A stretch of DNA of 64,000 nucleotides from contig NC_092582.1 of NCBI RefSeq assembly GCF_037975245.1, forward strand, positions 26,142,077 to 26,206,076, read 5' to 3'. The notes below the pieces were generated by a model. The model ran no database searches, had not been told where the DNA came from, and saw nothing but the letters and a program-made list of their open reading frames with translations. The translations under genes were made by a program, and so were the position numbers. The stretch comes from Apostichopus japonicus (Eukaryota; Echinodermata; Holothuroidea; Aspidochirotida; Stichopodidae). Numbering within the stretch: the first letter of the stretch is position 1; each line of letters opens with the position of its first letter. Below, piece after piece: positions 26,342 through 37,765 of this stretch.

Positions 26342-26984
26342 GCAACCCAAACCAAGTCCGAGTCCAGCTAATACATAGAGACAAAGCAATGACGAGCTCA
26401 CACGGTTTCTGCCTATACTAGTCTAATAGACACACATGAGTATCGGTTAAATACACAGACTCTAGTCTTTCATAAATTTACAGACCGTCGCTTCCTGGTC
26501 TAAATTTTCCCAGCCTAAGTTGGACAGAGAGAGAGTCAACTATTGCGAAACTGATTATTTGCGTATATAAAAACTTCCAATAAACAAACACAGAGTAAAT
26601 TTAGAAAGAAAACAATCTGTGCAGGTTTATTTTATTTCATGATATTTTTCAATGTTTACAGACCTAGACTAGTCTATTTAATTCTCCCTTGTGTCTCTTA
26701 TTTTATGTGTTCATCATACAACTGCATTTCCAAAACTTTCATGGAAATCTCTAGACGACTAACACTATGGTAGAAACAGACCATCTAAGACTACGTGGGA
26801 CGGGGGAGGGGTAACCAATATGCTGCATTGTGGGCTAACCAAGATTTTGCTTTATTTTGGCCATTACATCGACCCAACAACGATATTTTGAGTTCTATCT
26901 TTGAATACTGCCCTTTTTTCCCTTCTCGTCATCTTCTCGTTCCATGGTAGCCATCTGATTATCTCAGTGAGAAGCTCAGAGTTT

Positions 26985-27049
26985 TGACGTCACTCAGTGT
27001 TTGATGACGTCACTCAGTGTTTGATGACGTCACTCAGTGATTGATGACG
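26985..27049. repeat. 3.25 tandem copies of a 20-bp unit containing TGACGTCA
   Basis: Three units starting at 26985, 27005 and 27025 plus a partial fourth at 27045. Each begins with the palindromic CRE octamer TGACGTCA followed by CTCAGTG. CREB/ATF binding is known for this octamer; whether this cluster is an intronic enhancer is inference. Confidence 0.8.
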
Positions 27050-27322
27050 GGTTTAAAACTAACTTTGTCTTCCCTGTAAAGCTGGTGTTTGTATTCTTGT
27101 TATTAAGTCTGTGCATCTTGTACAGTGACGAGTCTGTCTCCTATATTGACTTTAGTGTGTTCAATGCAGATGTGTGTTTACCTGGCAGGAATAGTTTACT
27201 GTGATATCTGTGAAGATATATCATTCTAACTTATATATATTTGTGGCTTTGCCTTCAAGTTATTATATTTTCCTATAATTCAATTTAGAAATCTCATGAA
27301 AATAATATTTTCTTCCTTTCAG

Positions 27323-27358
27323 GCCTGTGACTATGATGGCAATCTACCAGGAGAAGAG
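27323..27358 (+). CDS. LRR gene coding micro-exon d
   Basis: This is a 36-base, 12-codon exon in phase 0 on both sides, between the strong acceptor ttttcttcctttcag and donor gtaaga. It encodes ACDYDGNLPGEE, an acidic linker. Because it is a multiple of three, it could be skipped without changing the frame. Support is splice-site quality plus exact phase agreement with exons c and e. It cannot be recognised by homology at this length. Confidence 0.6.
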
Positions 27359-30300
27359 GTAAGAGAGACATAGATTAATGTTCCTGTTAATAAGTAACGA
27401 TAATGTTAATAACAGACAAAAAGATATGTTAATTACTGTGGAACAAAGAAATAAGACAAAAGAGTATTAGACTTTGTTTCTCATCAGTGGGAAAGATTTG
27501 TAATTGTCGTGTATCGAACTGGAAACAGGGAAGTTAGATAGGCCAGTTACAAGTTTATATCACGTAATGATGATAGCACTGTTCTCAATAACAAGTTTAG
27601 ATGCTACCTTACGCACACACTGTCAAAGAAATGCTCAACAAAGAAACGAATAGACCTTTAAATACTACAAGGTTATTCCGATGTTGTGGTGTTTTAAAGT
27701 CTCACAAGAAATTGATATTTAACTTTCAAAATTTCAGCTGTCCAGGCAAGGTTAACTGTAAAAGGGAAGGGAAGGTGAAACCATTTTCTCTATAAACAGA
27801 AAAGGCTAACCCTAAAAGTCTATACTCAAGTCTCACATAAATCTCTACTCCGGTATTCTTTAATAATATAAAGTTTTTAGAATCATTCTCTGGAGACGGG
27901 GACCGGATGGGATAGTTTAGGAGAAGCTAAGCTTTTCACAGAAATTTGGAAACGATGCAGTAAGTTTGCATGTAAGCATCATCACATACCCGTCAAACAG
28001 GAACACATTAAATATTGAAATTGAAGAGATAAACTGGTCCTCTCTGTCGGTAATGTGAGTATGAGTGAGTCTAGGAGCAAGATGATTTACTGGGTTGTGA
28101 GGGTATCTGTTGGGTTATAGCATCATTATTATTCATTGTAATACGAGCGGGTCCATTGTGACATAAACTGACTAACTCAGAGTAGAAACCATTCCCTGTG
28201 GAATGTGAGCATACCAAGCTGTTGTTATACCAAATATAAAGGAAACTAGAAACAATATAAAAAGTAAATATTTTAGTATCTGAGGGATCACGTGCATCAG
28301 GTAAGTTACAATGAGGGTCCCTTTAGAGAAAACTGACGTTATAGCAACGGCATAGGTATTTAATGAAGATGAACCTACGTGTATGCGAGGTGACTCCTCA
28401 ACATTTCCAACAAAAAGTCAAACGAATCAACACAGTAATTGGGCAATATACTTAAATCAATTTATATATGTCAGTCTAGAGCAGCGAGAAATACAATTAA
28501 TTTAGAGAAGATTGTTGTCTAAAAATGGATTGATTTCTAGCACAACCTGATACTGTTAGTATTTAACCGTGTAATCGGACATTTTTAATATCATTTTAGA
28601 AACAACTATAATATCAGTTAAATTGAGATATAGGCCTAAGGCATCATTCTATTTTATTTTCCAAGTCATGAAATCAAATTTTGAAATATTTAATGTGAAA
28701 ATTAATCTTATAAGCATGTCGCCTAAACACATTTGAAAACAGATGGCGCATGTAACACCAAATGAAAAGGTTATTTTTTCTTTTGTTTATTTAAATTTGT
28801 TTCATTATATGTAAAGACACCTGACTAGTCCAGCTAACAAACAATGTTCTTATGGATGTTTTTTATGTCTTCTTTTTCTAGAATTAACACAAGAGCTGTT
28901 TTCAAAGCATGTTATATCTAAATTACTAAAATCCACCACCACCATGGGCGTAGGAGACCAATTTGATTCGGGGGGGGGGGGGCTGTAACGACTTGCCCGA
29001 AAATATAACCAACAAACACATTGCAAATTAGATTTCTTTCAGTAGGTGGCCGAAAAAAATCTAGCATATTGACCGATTTTTCAAAAACAGACTTGGTTGG
29101 GGCTGCAGGCCCCCCCCCCCAGCCTCCGCCTGCTATGCCTATGACCACCACCACCATGGACGCATATTAATCGTCATCAAACCGCAAAAAATGTTACAAT
29201 ATTTTCGTATACATCTATCAGCTGCCATATTTCCCTTGGCTTTGAACGTCCGTATTGCCTTCGTTTTTAATTAAGAATTGCTATACTGATACTGTACAGA
29301 GAAACTAACAATATAGTAAGAAACTTTTAGGAAAGTACTCTGGCTCACAATTTCTTATTTTGGATGTTACTGTAAGCCCTGTAGCTGCAAACTAACAGGT
29401 TCCCAGACATTGGTACTATGGTAACCACAGATGCTCGGGTGCTGTGGGAATGGGGATGGTAGTGTATTATGATCGCGAATAATTTTTAGAGGAACATTGA
29501 TTTCCAATCATAGTTGTGTATATTTTGCATTTGGGGTCCCGGAACGCCATACAAAATACTTAAAAAACTTGATTTCAGGAGTTGTTTAGACTTCGTAGGC
29601 ATTATGCCTCCGGGTCCAACTGGACCACTGACCATGGTTATTAAGCTGGCACTTGACCGTCGGAACATTCACAGGGCAACGCTTTTAGACCCACTGAACA
29701 TTGGCCTGAGTCCGCCTGCCCCCCCCCGTCCCCCTGTTCATATCTAACATGTGGTATTGGGACTGTTACTTAGACTGGTTTACAAATCACCTTAGAACTA
29801 AAATCGGAACGATTTATCCTTAATTAAATTATATTTTTGGAGAACAAGGTAACACTAGCAAGCAAGACTCTGTCTTGCGCACTATAATATGCATTTATAA
29901 TGAACCCTAAACTGTATAATATTCCTCCACTGAAAACAAATGCTGCTAACTATAATAACACAAGTTCCGCCATAACAAAACATAAGAGCAGAACCCGATC
30001 TAGAATGGTCAAGAGAACCAACTAAAATAACGATCCCGTTATATGTCACTAATGGTGACGTCATGAAATTTCCTTATTAAAGGAACAGCAGTATTTACGT
30101 CAGATAGTGACACGGCCTACTCAACATTGTACTTAACCTTTCAACAAAGTTTAATCAAATTGGTTTCAAATTTCTAGAGGAAGAAGGGTGAGGGGTGGGT
30201 CCAGCTAGAAATATATAAACCACATTTATGGATCAAACTCAGTTTACCTTCAGAATGGGATGCACTGGTGACTGGTCATTTTAACACCCTAAGAATGATG

Positions 30301-31219
30301 CACCTTTCACCAACTCTTGAACTCTCACCTTTCTATTGCATAATCATGTGAGTCAATGTCCAGTTTGATTTGACTCCTACATTTGTGATTTCTTAAGTAA
30401 ATCCCAGAATGAGAGATGAGTGACCTTGATATGTTTCTGTAACCATTACATTAATGTTTGAAGGAATTGTCGAACTTTCATAATTATGAGAATGATAAAC
30501 TGAAAATGGCTACTCAGCTTGACGGGATCAGCTTATAAACAGGACGGAACATTTCCTTGCATCGCACCAATGTGTGATAGTACATTGGGTTGCATTGATT
30601 GAGTCATAGTGATATCAAGGGGTAATCCCCTGAATAGGTCATTTGATAGTTACCGACAGGGAAGAGGATGGGGTGTGGAGATAAGTGAACTGATGCTTGT
30701 ACAGTAATCCTGTTTAACACATACATTACTTTCATAGATTGTGAGAGGATTAGATCGTTGGATAATGAGTTAATAATTGTTGACATAAACTATTCAATTT
30801 TGTTACTTATTTATACTTATTTTCAATATTTCAAGCAAACAGTCGAACTTTTCTATAGAATTCAACCTTTACAAATCAGTCCTTTCAAATATGGAATCAA
30901 AGCGACCACAGCATAAGTGACCATGGTTTTCTGGAGTTAGCCTTCATGTGTATATCAGTTCAGTACTAAAAATATTCGCAGGACGTACTCGTTAGAAATC
31001 CCTAAAATAATAACTGAAATAATAATAATAAACAGGACAACAATTTTCAAGACATTTGAAACATGTAAAGTTTAATGTAACATGAATTGATTTATCTGAA
31101 ATAACACTTTTAATATGGATGCATATGATGAATATTTACAACATTTAACTATACTGCATTGTCTTTGTTTCTGTATTATCTTATACATATTCATTACTTA
31201 TATTTTTCCTCTTGTTTAG
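27359..31219 (+). other. Intron of LRR gene, 3.9 kb
   Basis: Between exons d and e. It contains one complete small MITE (28943-29143); otherwise AT-rich with no recognisable feature. Confidence 0.6.
28943..29143. mobile_element. Small hAT-like MITE (201 bp)
   Basis: The ends CATGGGCGTAGGAG and (inverted) CATAGGCATAGCAGG lie between two copies of ACCACCAC (28935-28942 and 29144-29151), consistent with an 8-bp target duplication. The flanks are a CCA-repeat, which makes the exact border ambiguous. It contains a poly-G run (28970-28982), a poly-C run (about 29111-29121) and a CTGTAACGACTTGCCCGAAA block shared with the nested MITEs, so it is a shortened relative. Confidence 0.7.
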
Positions 31220-31284
31220 GGATTCAGTGAGAGGAGTTATCAGTTGAGCCTGGCGGACTTCAACCGGGCAAGGCGCAAGTAACT
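31220..31284 (+). CDS. LRR gene terminal coding exon e with stop codon
   Basis: The acceptor is ttcctcttgtttag and the donor gtaagt starts at 31285. In phase 0 it encodes 20 residues, GFSERSYQLSLADFNRARRK, then TAA at 31280-31282, two bases before the donor. The C terminus is basic (RARRK). A 3'UTR intron of 1355 bases follows. Since the stop lies only two bases from the last junction, the transcript should not be a target of exon-junction-dependent nonsense-mediated decay. No domain is recognisable. Confidence 0.65.
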
Positions 31285-32639
31285 GTAAGTCAATACAGCT
31301 GAATACTCTCTACCTTAGTATTTAACATTGTATTCGTTAACAGTGATTGTCTGATACTTTTAATTGTAAAATCTTAATATATTAAAAATAATCTCCATCA
31401 TTAATCAGAGTTTGTATTACTATATCTGTGATTGTCTAATCTTATATGATCACTAATATTATCTGCTTAAACTGTAATTGGTTTTATTATATTTTGTAAT
31501 AACCAAGCTGATCCCTGATTAATGTATGAAGATGAGTGATAAGTTTCTTTCATTAACAAAAATAAGTGTATCTGTTCATTATTGCAATAATGTTAGATGT
31601 ACACAACCTTCATTTCCGCTGCTTAGGCGTAAGAAGACGTAACTTCAAAAAGATACATGTATTTATCTGCTAACAGGTGTGTTATCACTAAAACGGTTAT
31701 GATAACGATTAGTATATTTCCACCCTTCCTCATTTTATTATTAATTTTACCGGAAAAAATGGAAGATTATCGTGAGTCCTCCTTTAATGCTAACAGGGAC
31801 AAAAACTGTCAGTAAACATTTGAATGTTTAATAAGGAAACGACTATGTGTGATATGGTGACGTCATTCCATTGACGACACACAGAAAATAATAGAATCTA
31901 TGGAAAAGAAGAGAGTTAAATCTGAGCAAGGTCATTGATCGTCACCACTTTGGCATCTATGACCTAATTAGGGACGTAAAATGTAATATTTAAATGAAGT
32001 GAGGTGGGATTAGGAATGAGAGAAAGGAAATACAGATGAACAAGGATGTCGAGGTCAGCTAGGTCACAATACACTGTCTAGGTCAGAGGGTCACGATACT
32101 GTTTTCTAAAAAACAAACATGTTAAAGAGCATTATTTGGTTTCATTTGTTTTCTCCAAGTTCGTCTTGTGTAACAAATTATCTCCTTTTTGCATAAAACC
32201 AATAATTAGGGGAGTACAGAATACCTACATCGCAAATGAATTCCTTCGTTGAAGTTTAGAAGAATGTTAATGTGCAATTCATGTGTAGACCTACCTACGA
32301 GGACAACAAAGGCATTGGAGAGGGCGCCCCATTGATTATATGACCAAAGAGGGCATGGTCATAACGGTCGGTTGCTTGTATCACGTGTCGCGGTGGTTTG
32401 TTTAGGTGGCTGGTTTAATTACTTGTAGCACGTGTCGCGGTGTTTTGTTTAGGTGGCTGGTTTTATTACTAGTTGGCTAGTGGTACTACTGGCGCTTTTT
32501 CCGGGGAAGGGGTTGGGGGTTGGGAGGGGGTATGTGCAGGTATTATTTCTCCATTGTTCTGCTAATGAGTATTTTGCTCGATCCATTTATTAAGATAACA
32601 ATATTAACTAATAAATATCATTTTATCTTTATATTACAG
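31285..32639 (+). other. 3'UTR intron of the LRR gene
   Basis: 1355 bases from donor gtaagt to acceptor attacag. It contains a two-copy 47-bp tandem repeat (32375-32468) and a G-rich tract near 32500-32530. Confidence 0.5.
32375..32468. repeat. Tandem duplication of a 47-bp unit
   Basis: Two near-identical units starting CTTGTA, each containing CACGTGTCGCGGTG and TTTGTTTAGGTGGCTGGTTT. The CACGTG E-box is therefore duplicated. Confidence 0.75.
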
Positions 32640-32974
32640 CTCAATGCAAAATGCATGATCATCTGACATCGCCAATCATCAGCAGGACTGTGACGTCATT
32701 CACTCTATTCTCAAATTGATGACAGTAATTTCAGTGAGATATCTGATAGAGGAATTAGGTTGTAAACTGTGAATATCTCCCAAATATTACAAACATCGCC
32801 AGAAAGAGCTCCAGTATAATAGACATGCAATTAGTCTAGTAAGATTGTGACGTCATCAAATGCCCATATTCTCAAGACAATGGCATGGTGACTTGGTGAA
32901 GATTGTCACTTTTACATTCATTGTGAATGGATCTTGTTTTGAGATAAGGTTGAACAATAATGCTGATAACTCCA

Positions 32975-32980
32975 AATAAA
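32975..32980 (+). promoter_or_regulatory. polyadenylation signal AATAAA (proximal)
   Basis: Canonical hexamer 336 bases into the 3'UTR exon, followed by a region containing GTGTGTTTT, a plausible downstream element. Confidence 0.5.
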
Positions 32981-33063
32981 AGAAAGAAGTGAAATTTGAA
33001 GGTAATTGTGTGTTTTAAAGGATGACTTTCAGCAGAATTTTAGTCTTAATTTTAAAGTCAATG

Positions 33064-33069
33064 AATAAA
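33064..33069 (+). promoter_or_regulatory. polyadenylation signal AATAAA (distal)
   Basis: Second canonical hexamer, 89 bases after the first, followed by TTCTGGTTTTGTC, a T/G-rich downstream element. The two signals suggest alternative 3' ends. Confidence 0.5.
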
Positions 33070-33085
33070 AGTCATGTTATTAATT

Positions 33086-34529
33086 TGTCTACAAATGTTC
33101 TGGTTTTGTCAGATATTCACCTCTGAAATATGCTGAATACCTCTTTAAAGTTAATTTTCCGATGACGTAGGCTTCTCAGTGCAGGCCTTAATATCAATGT
33201 TATGTTTTTGTTTCATAAATGTTAATGTTAATCAACAAAGATAATGCAAATGTTTACTTCATATTCAAAGCAGAGAAAATTGTGACGAATTTCACACCAT
33301 TTGTCCGTGTAAATTGTGTACTAGGTAGAGCTTTGTGTTCTATTTGAGAAACTGACATAACTGTCTCCGTATTATTTTATATAATCCAGTCACTTTTACT
33401 GATGAACTCAGCTGTTTAAAGTAACATGTCTCAAAATTAAACAAAATGTTATAGTAAAAGCAGCCTACACTGAATGCCAGTGATATACAACATAACAACA
33501 ATAATGTTGTGATTAAATTCATCCTTTAGTATGCTACATGTTCAACTCCTTAGTGTTGTGCGCTTAAGTGTACAAATATAATTTGTTAGGTTTTGTTAGT
33601 CACATTGCTGTCGTTCGGGGTTTTCTGATGGGGAAGTAAGTGTCATCCTGTGACCATTTCTGAATCCGATGTATATGCTGCTAAAGTTTGTAGTGACTGT
33701 ACACTATCTTCTATTGAGAGTCAGCAACCTCAATTTCCCAACCAACTGAAATAGTCTGGTGATGTCACTGATTACCAAGTTGAAGCAATGACAACTAACA
33801 AATTTACTATTTGTGTCTCTTGAATTTAACTCGATGAAATTTAAAACGAAACGATAACAGAGTAGTACATGTTACAGAGAATGATTAATTATGAGAAACG
33901 CGTCCACTATTAATTACTACCCACCTTTTAGGCGGGTTTAACCACAGGTAGCATACATAATTTAAATGTAATGCTAGCGTTTCCTTTTCTTTTTCGGAGA
34001 AGGGATGGGGTGTCTAGTGGATTCCTTCTCCATCCTATCAAGAGATTAGGGTAACTTTGTTAACTGTTCATAACTCCAAATACTACAAAGAACTCCAAAC
34101 AAAGATTCGATATCTTACATGATCATACATGCTACTTAGTATTTTATTGTTAAGTGTACCAGCCATTTCTTACGTTTTATTACCAACATTACTGTCCACA
34201 TATACTTTCTTTTCTTACTCTAAATTCATTTGCTCTTCAAGCCAAATTTAAATGACTAAGAGCCAAATAAACGACTAATGACGTCATCCATCACCCACTA
34301 CGTCATCAGTATAGGAGACTATTTATCTCTTTGATGTCAACTATTGAGAGAGGGAAGAAAGAGAGTACAATTCCTATCTTACTATTTATGTGTATGTGGA
34401 GGGGCGGATGGGGGTTGCGGGTAGGGGGAGGGGGCAGTAGGAAGGGTAAGATGGCGTACCCACCACATCGGTGATCAAGTAAGTAGATGTTATAGTAGTT
34501 ATTTGCACCACCACCAAAACGCTAATTCG
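33086..34529. other. Intergenic, no feature seen
   Basis: AT-rich sequence downstream of the LRR gene. A G-rich tract lies near 34397-34440. No open frame with coding character. Confidence 0.4.
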
Positions 34530-34980
34530 TAGAATTGGTAATGTACAGTATTTCCCCCCAAATATGTTACAAAGTATTTGTTACTTGCGTAAATAAAGAG
34601 AAAAGGTTGTTCCACGCACTCCTCGTGTGCAGGGTATAACATCCTTCATTGGTCCAATTGTATGTAATGTTATGATTCATCCCAATTCCAGGCCCATATC
34701 CCCACCTTCCAACCCCCCCCCCCCGACAAACACCTTACTATCAGAAAATTTATTACACGCCTAATTCTGTTAATATTTCTATACTATTTTTACGCAGACA
34801 TGTTTGGAATGCTTTGGTATATATCTGTACATACTGTATCACATACACTCGGCAAATAGGATTGCGTGATTCAACTTTTTCTTTGTTCTTCCTTTACTAC
34901 AGTTTTTATTAAACTGTGATGTTTCGGTTACGTAATGTCTTAACCCTAGCAAGAGTAGAGTCACATTAATTGTGTCAATG
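34530..34980 (+). repeat. Diverged tandem duplication, copy A
   Basis: It matches 36095-36605 in the same order: GTTACTTGCGTAAAT, GGGTATAACATCCTTCATTG, CATACACTCGG, GTGATTCAACTTT and CGGTTACGTAATGTCTTAA blocks. A poly-C run at about 34710-34722 lies in the less conserved middle. Confidence 0.75.
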
Positions 34981-36094
34981 CTAAGACTACATGACATTAA
35001 TTGATTATCTACAATACCATTATAGTTAAAAGCGAACTACAAGAACTTAGAGATGATATTAATTAATATCTGTGATATGTTTTTTTCTAAGTCAGCATTT
35101 CTTCATGTTTGTCGGTTCCAATGTATGATCGTTCTTAACTTGAAGACAATTAGATGACATAACTGTGACGTCATATCATATGATTGAAATAACAAATGTA
35201 TATTCTGTATGGAAGTAACTGAGACTTAACTTAATTAAAAATACTTTTTATTTTATTCTTTTATTATTATTTGAATTTTCGCTTTATAATTGTTTTTATT
35301 GATTTATAATCTGTCCGTTTCAAATCATCATCTTATTGTTACCAACTTTACGTCATATTTGTTGTATTGACTGATCCCATCAGCGCACGAAGAATATAAC
35401 ATGAACGCTCAAAATAGTTCACCGACAAAGAAACATAGTAAAGTTACTATTAAGTGTTAACACTAACATTTCATTAGTAACAGTCAAGTTAAGGATGCTT
35501 TGATCATGCGCAATTAATTCTCTCCAGGTATGATAACATAACGTCGATATAGGATTTGTAACATTTCTAAAGAAATTAGTAAGATAGACAGGTTCCCAAT
35601 ATTTTTAGGGCTTTTAATGGATATCATATTTTTATTTTTCATTTGCTTACTTTAAATGTTTGCTATATTTTGAAAACTGTCTGTTGAAATGTTGGTTATA
35701 TTTTGACTCAAAACAGACTGTAACGTCGATAATCTTAAAAGGAGAAAAGTAAAATTTACATTTGACTTAATAAAGAGAATCATATACTAAGCATCCTGGT
35801 GAAATGTGTATCCAATTCCTACATTGCGTTTTGGAGATATCGATAGCTGAAATTGTAACAGTGTGTACCAAAAGTAAACTTGAAGCAAACAGGTGTGACG
35901 TCATAGTTTCACACTGACAGCAAAATGTTCCATTTTTCTTAAATTTTACTTCCTTAGTTTGACTTTGGATTGGAGAGGATCCAACTTTGTTTTAGGGTAT
36001 GTGATGATGACAATATCCATTGATTGCAAAATACACATACAGTAGTTTAGTGCCTACCAAGTTTTGATTCCTTATCGAAGGCAAAAGGAATTAA

Positions 36095-36605
36095 ATGGTA
36101 ATGTGCAGTATTTTATTAATTTAATTTTCCTGGTATGTAACAAAGTCTTCGTTACTTGCGTAAATGAAGAGAAATGTTTGCTCCACCTACTCGTGTGTCC
36201 CTGGTCAGGTATTGCTGGTGACCTGCTCTCAGCCTCCATGCACTCCTCGGTACAGGGTATAACATCCTTCATTGGTCCAATTGTATATAATGATATGATT
36301 CATCCAAATTCCAGACCCATATCTCCACCTCCCTTACCACCCCCCACCCTTTCCCGACTAACACTTTACTACTCAGAACAATACATCAACGCCTAGTATT
36401 CTGTTAATATTTCTAACTTTTTCTTAAGCAGACATGTTTGTAATGCTTTTGTTATAATCTGTACATAATGTATCAACATACACTCGGTAACTAGGAGTGG
36501 GTGATTCAACTTTACTGTGGTTTCTGTATTCCTCCTTTTACTACATTTGGATTTAAACTGTGACGTATCGGTTACGTAATGTCTTAAATCTAACAAGAGT
36601 CGAAG
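36095..36605 (+). repeat. Diverged tandem duplication, copy B
   Basis: Partner of 34530-34980, about 1.6 kb downstream. It carries about 60 extra bases (36200-36255) not in copy A. The open frames over it are chance frames. Confidence 0.75.
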
Positions 36606-36679
36606 GCTTCATGAACCTGTAGCCACCAACCTGGCGGTGGTGATGGCGCGCGTGTATGTGTGCGTCTGTGACATTTGCT

Positions 36680-37262
36680 TGAGTCCGCGATAACTCAACA
36701 ACGGGGTGATGCATATTTGTCATACTTACTATGTAGTTGTATTATTGTCGGATTGTAGCCAAACATGGTATACAGTTGCTGGTTAATATCTGGGCCCCCA
36801 AAAATTCTGCATCCATTTTTGAGCTGGTGGGACCAGATTTTATTTCCAACTAAAATGCATTTTGGGCAACTTCTTTGGGCCCGAATTTTTGGGGCCCAAT
36901 ATTTTGGGACCATCTGAGCCCACATTTTCTCTCCATTGCAATAACACCGCAACCGTATGTCGGGTTGTAGCAAAACTTGGTGAACAGTTGCTTGTTAATA
37001 GCTGGTATGCCATCTGCAGCCCAATAATTGGGCCAGAAAGGCCCAACTTATATTTTTAACACAAATGCACATGTTGAGACAAGTTCTTTGGGCCCGAATT
37101 TGTGGATGCAACATGTTTGGGACCATTTGATGGCATCATTTTATTGGGCCCAGTTTGTGGGAAAGGCAAAAATTGTATATTGCAATAACTCCACAACCTT
37201 CAAGTATATCTGATTGTTTCCAAACTTGAAATACAGTTGTTGGTTAGTAGCTGGTACATGTA
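36680..37262 (+). repeat. Tandem repeat, units of about 211-250 bp
   Basis: Related segments begin GATTGTAGCCAAAC (36751), GGGTTGTAGCAAAAC (36962) and GATTGTTTCCAAAC (37212), each followed by a variant of ACAGTTGCTGGTTAATAGCTGG. The first two also share TTTGGGCCCGAATTT and TGCAATAAC. The third is cut off after about 50 bases. The units are diverged. The start coordinate is approximate. Confidence 0.7.
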
Positions 37263-37633
37263 GGCATAAATATTATGATAATGGGTGATGGCATAAAACA
37301 CTTTAATATTCCACTAACCAAGGAACCATAGTGACCTTTGGGCTCTTATTAATATTTTATCGCCTTCATCACGTTTTCATTATACTTCAATACGTTGTTT
37401 ATTATAGTCCTTAGCTTTTTTTGAGACAATACGATCACATGAGCTTACATAATTTAACAAGATTGAATATGATAATTAATGCCGATAATGTTCTGTACAT
37501 TAAGTAAGCCTTATATGCAATGGTATGCTCTATGTGTTACACTGTTCATTTTAATATTTCCTTAAAGTGTTTAATTTACTGCATCTTTTAAAGTTTCTAC
37601 TTGTTTGTTTGACTAAAGGAGAATCAAACCCAA

Positions 37634-37765
37634 CAATCATGTTAATATTATGTGATAGGTAAGCTATCAATCATGTTAATATTATGTGATAGGTAAGCTA
37701 TCGATCATTGTAATATTATGTGATAGGTAAGCTATCGATCATTGTAATAGTATGTGATAAGCTAT
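37634..37765 (+). repeat. Minisatellite, 34-bp unit, about 3.9 copies
   Basis: Units start at 37634, 37668, 37702 and 37736. The first two are identical; the last has a 4-base deletion. Each contains TTATGTGATAGGTAAGCTAT or a close variant. Confidence 0.85.

Larger units (their letters stand above)
19124..27322 (+). other. Intron of LRR gene, 8.2 kb
   Basis: Between exons c and d. Transposon copies 3 and 4 lie here head to tail with only 213 bases between them. After 24343 the intron is AT-rich, with a G-rich purine tract at about 25346-25376, a 10-bp inverted repeat (26293-26302 with 26332-26341) and a triple CRE-like tandem repeat (26985-27049). Confidence 0.6.
1581..33085 (+). other. LRR (NLR-type) gene, 3' portion: five coding exons plus 3'UTR exon
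   Basis: I assembled this locus from splice sites and reading phase. Exons 1581-1789, 12680-12756, 19062-19123, 27323-27358 and 31220-31282 give 444 coding bases, 148 codons with no internal stop, ending in TAA. Every acceptor is a pyrimidine-rich tract plus AG and every donor starts GT, with gtaagt or gtaaga at four of the five coding-exon donors. Phases agree at all four junctions. The translated part begins with a leucine-rich-repeat stretch (exon 1) that continues into exon 2. The tail is short, polar and not recognisable. The LRR spacing resembles the C-terminal LRRs of the large echinoderm NLR families, which is family knowledge rather than proof; the NACHT part would lie upstream of the window. 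The introns host most transposons described below. Exon 3 is the least certain exon because its second frame is also open. Confidence 0.75.
32640..33085 (+). other. 3'UTR exon of the LRR gene
   Basis: An acceptor (atattacag) precedes 32640. The stretch has no open frame of note and contains two AATAAA signals. The 3' end is estimated from the second signal and the T/G-rich sequence after it, so the end coordinate is approximate. Confidence 0.5.

Noticed and set aside
36064-36396. 110-codon frame
   Set aside because: It lies in the diverged duplication and its counterpart in the other copy is not open.
37634-37765. CRISPR-like array
   Set aside because: Units are contiguous 34-bp tandem repeats without spacers, in a eukaryotic context.
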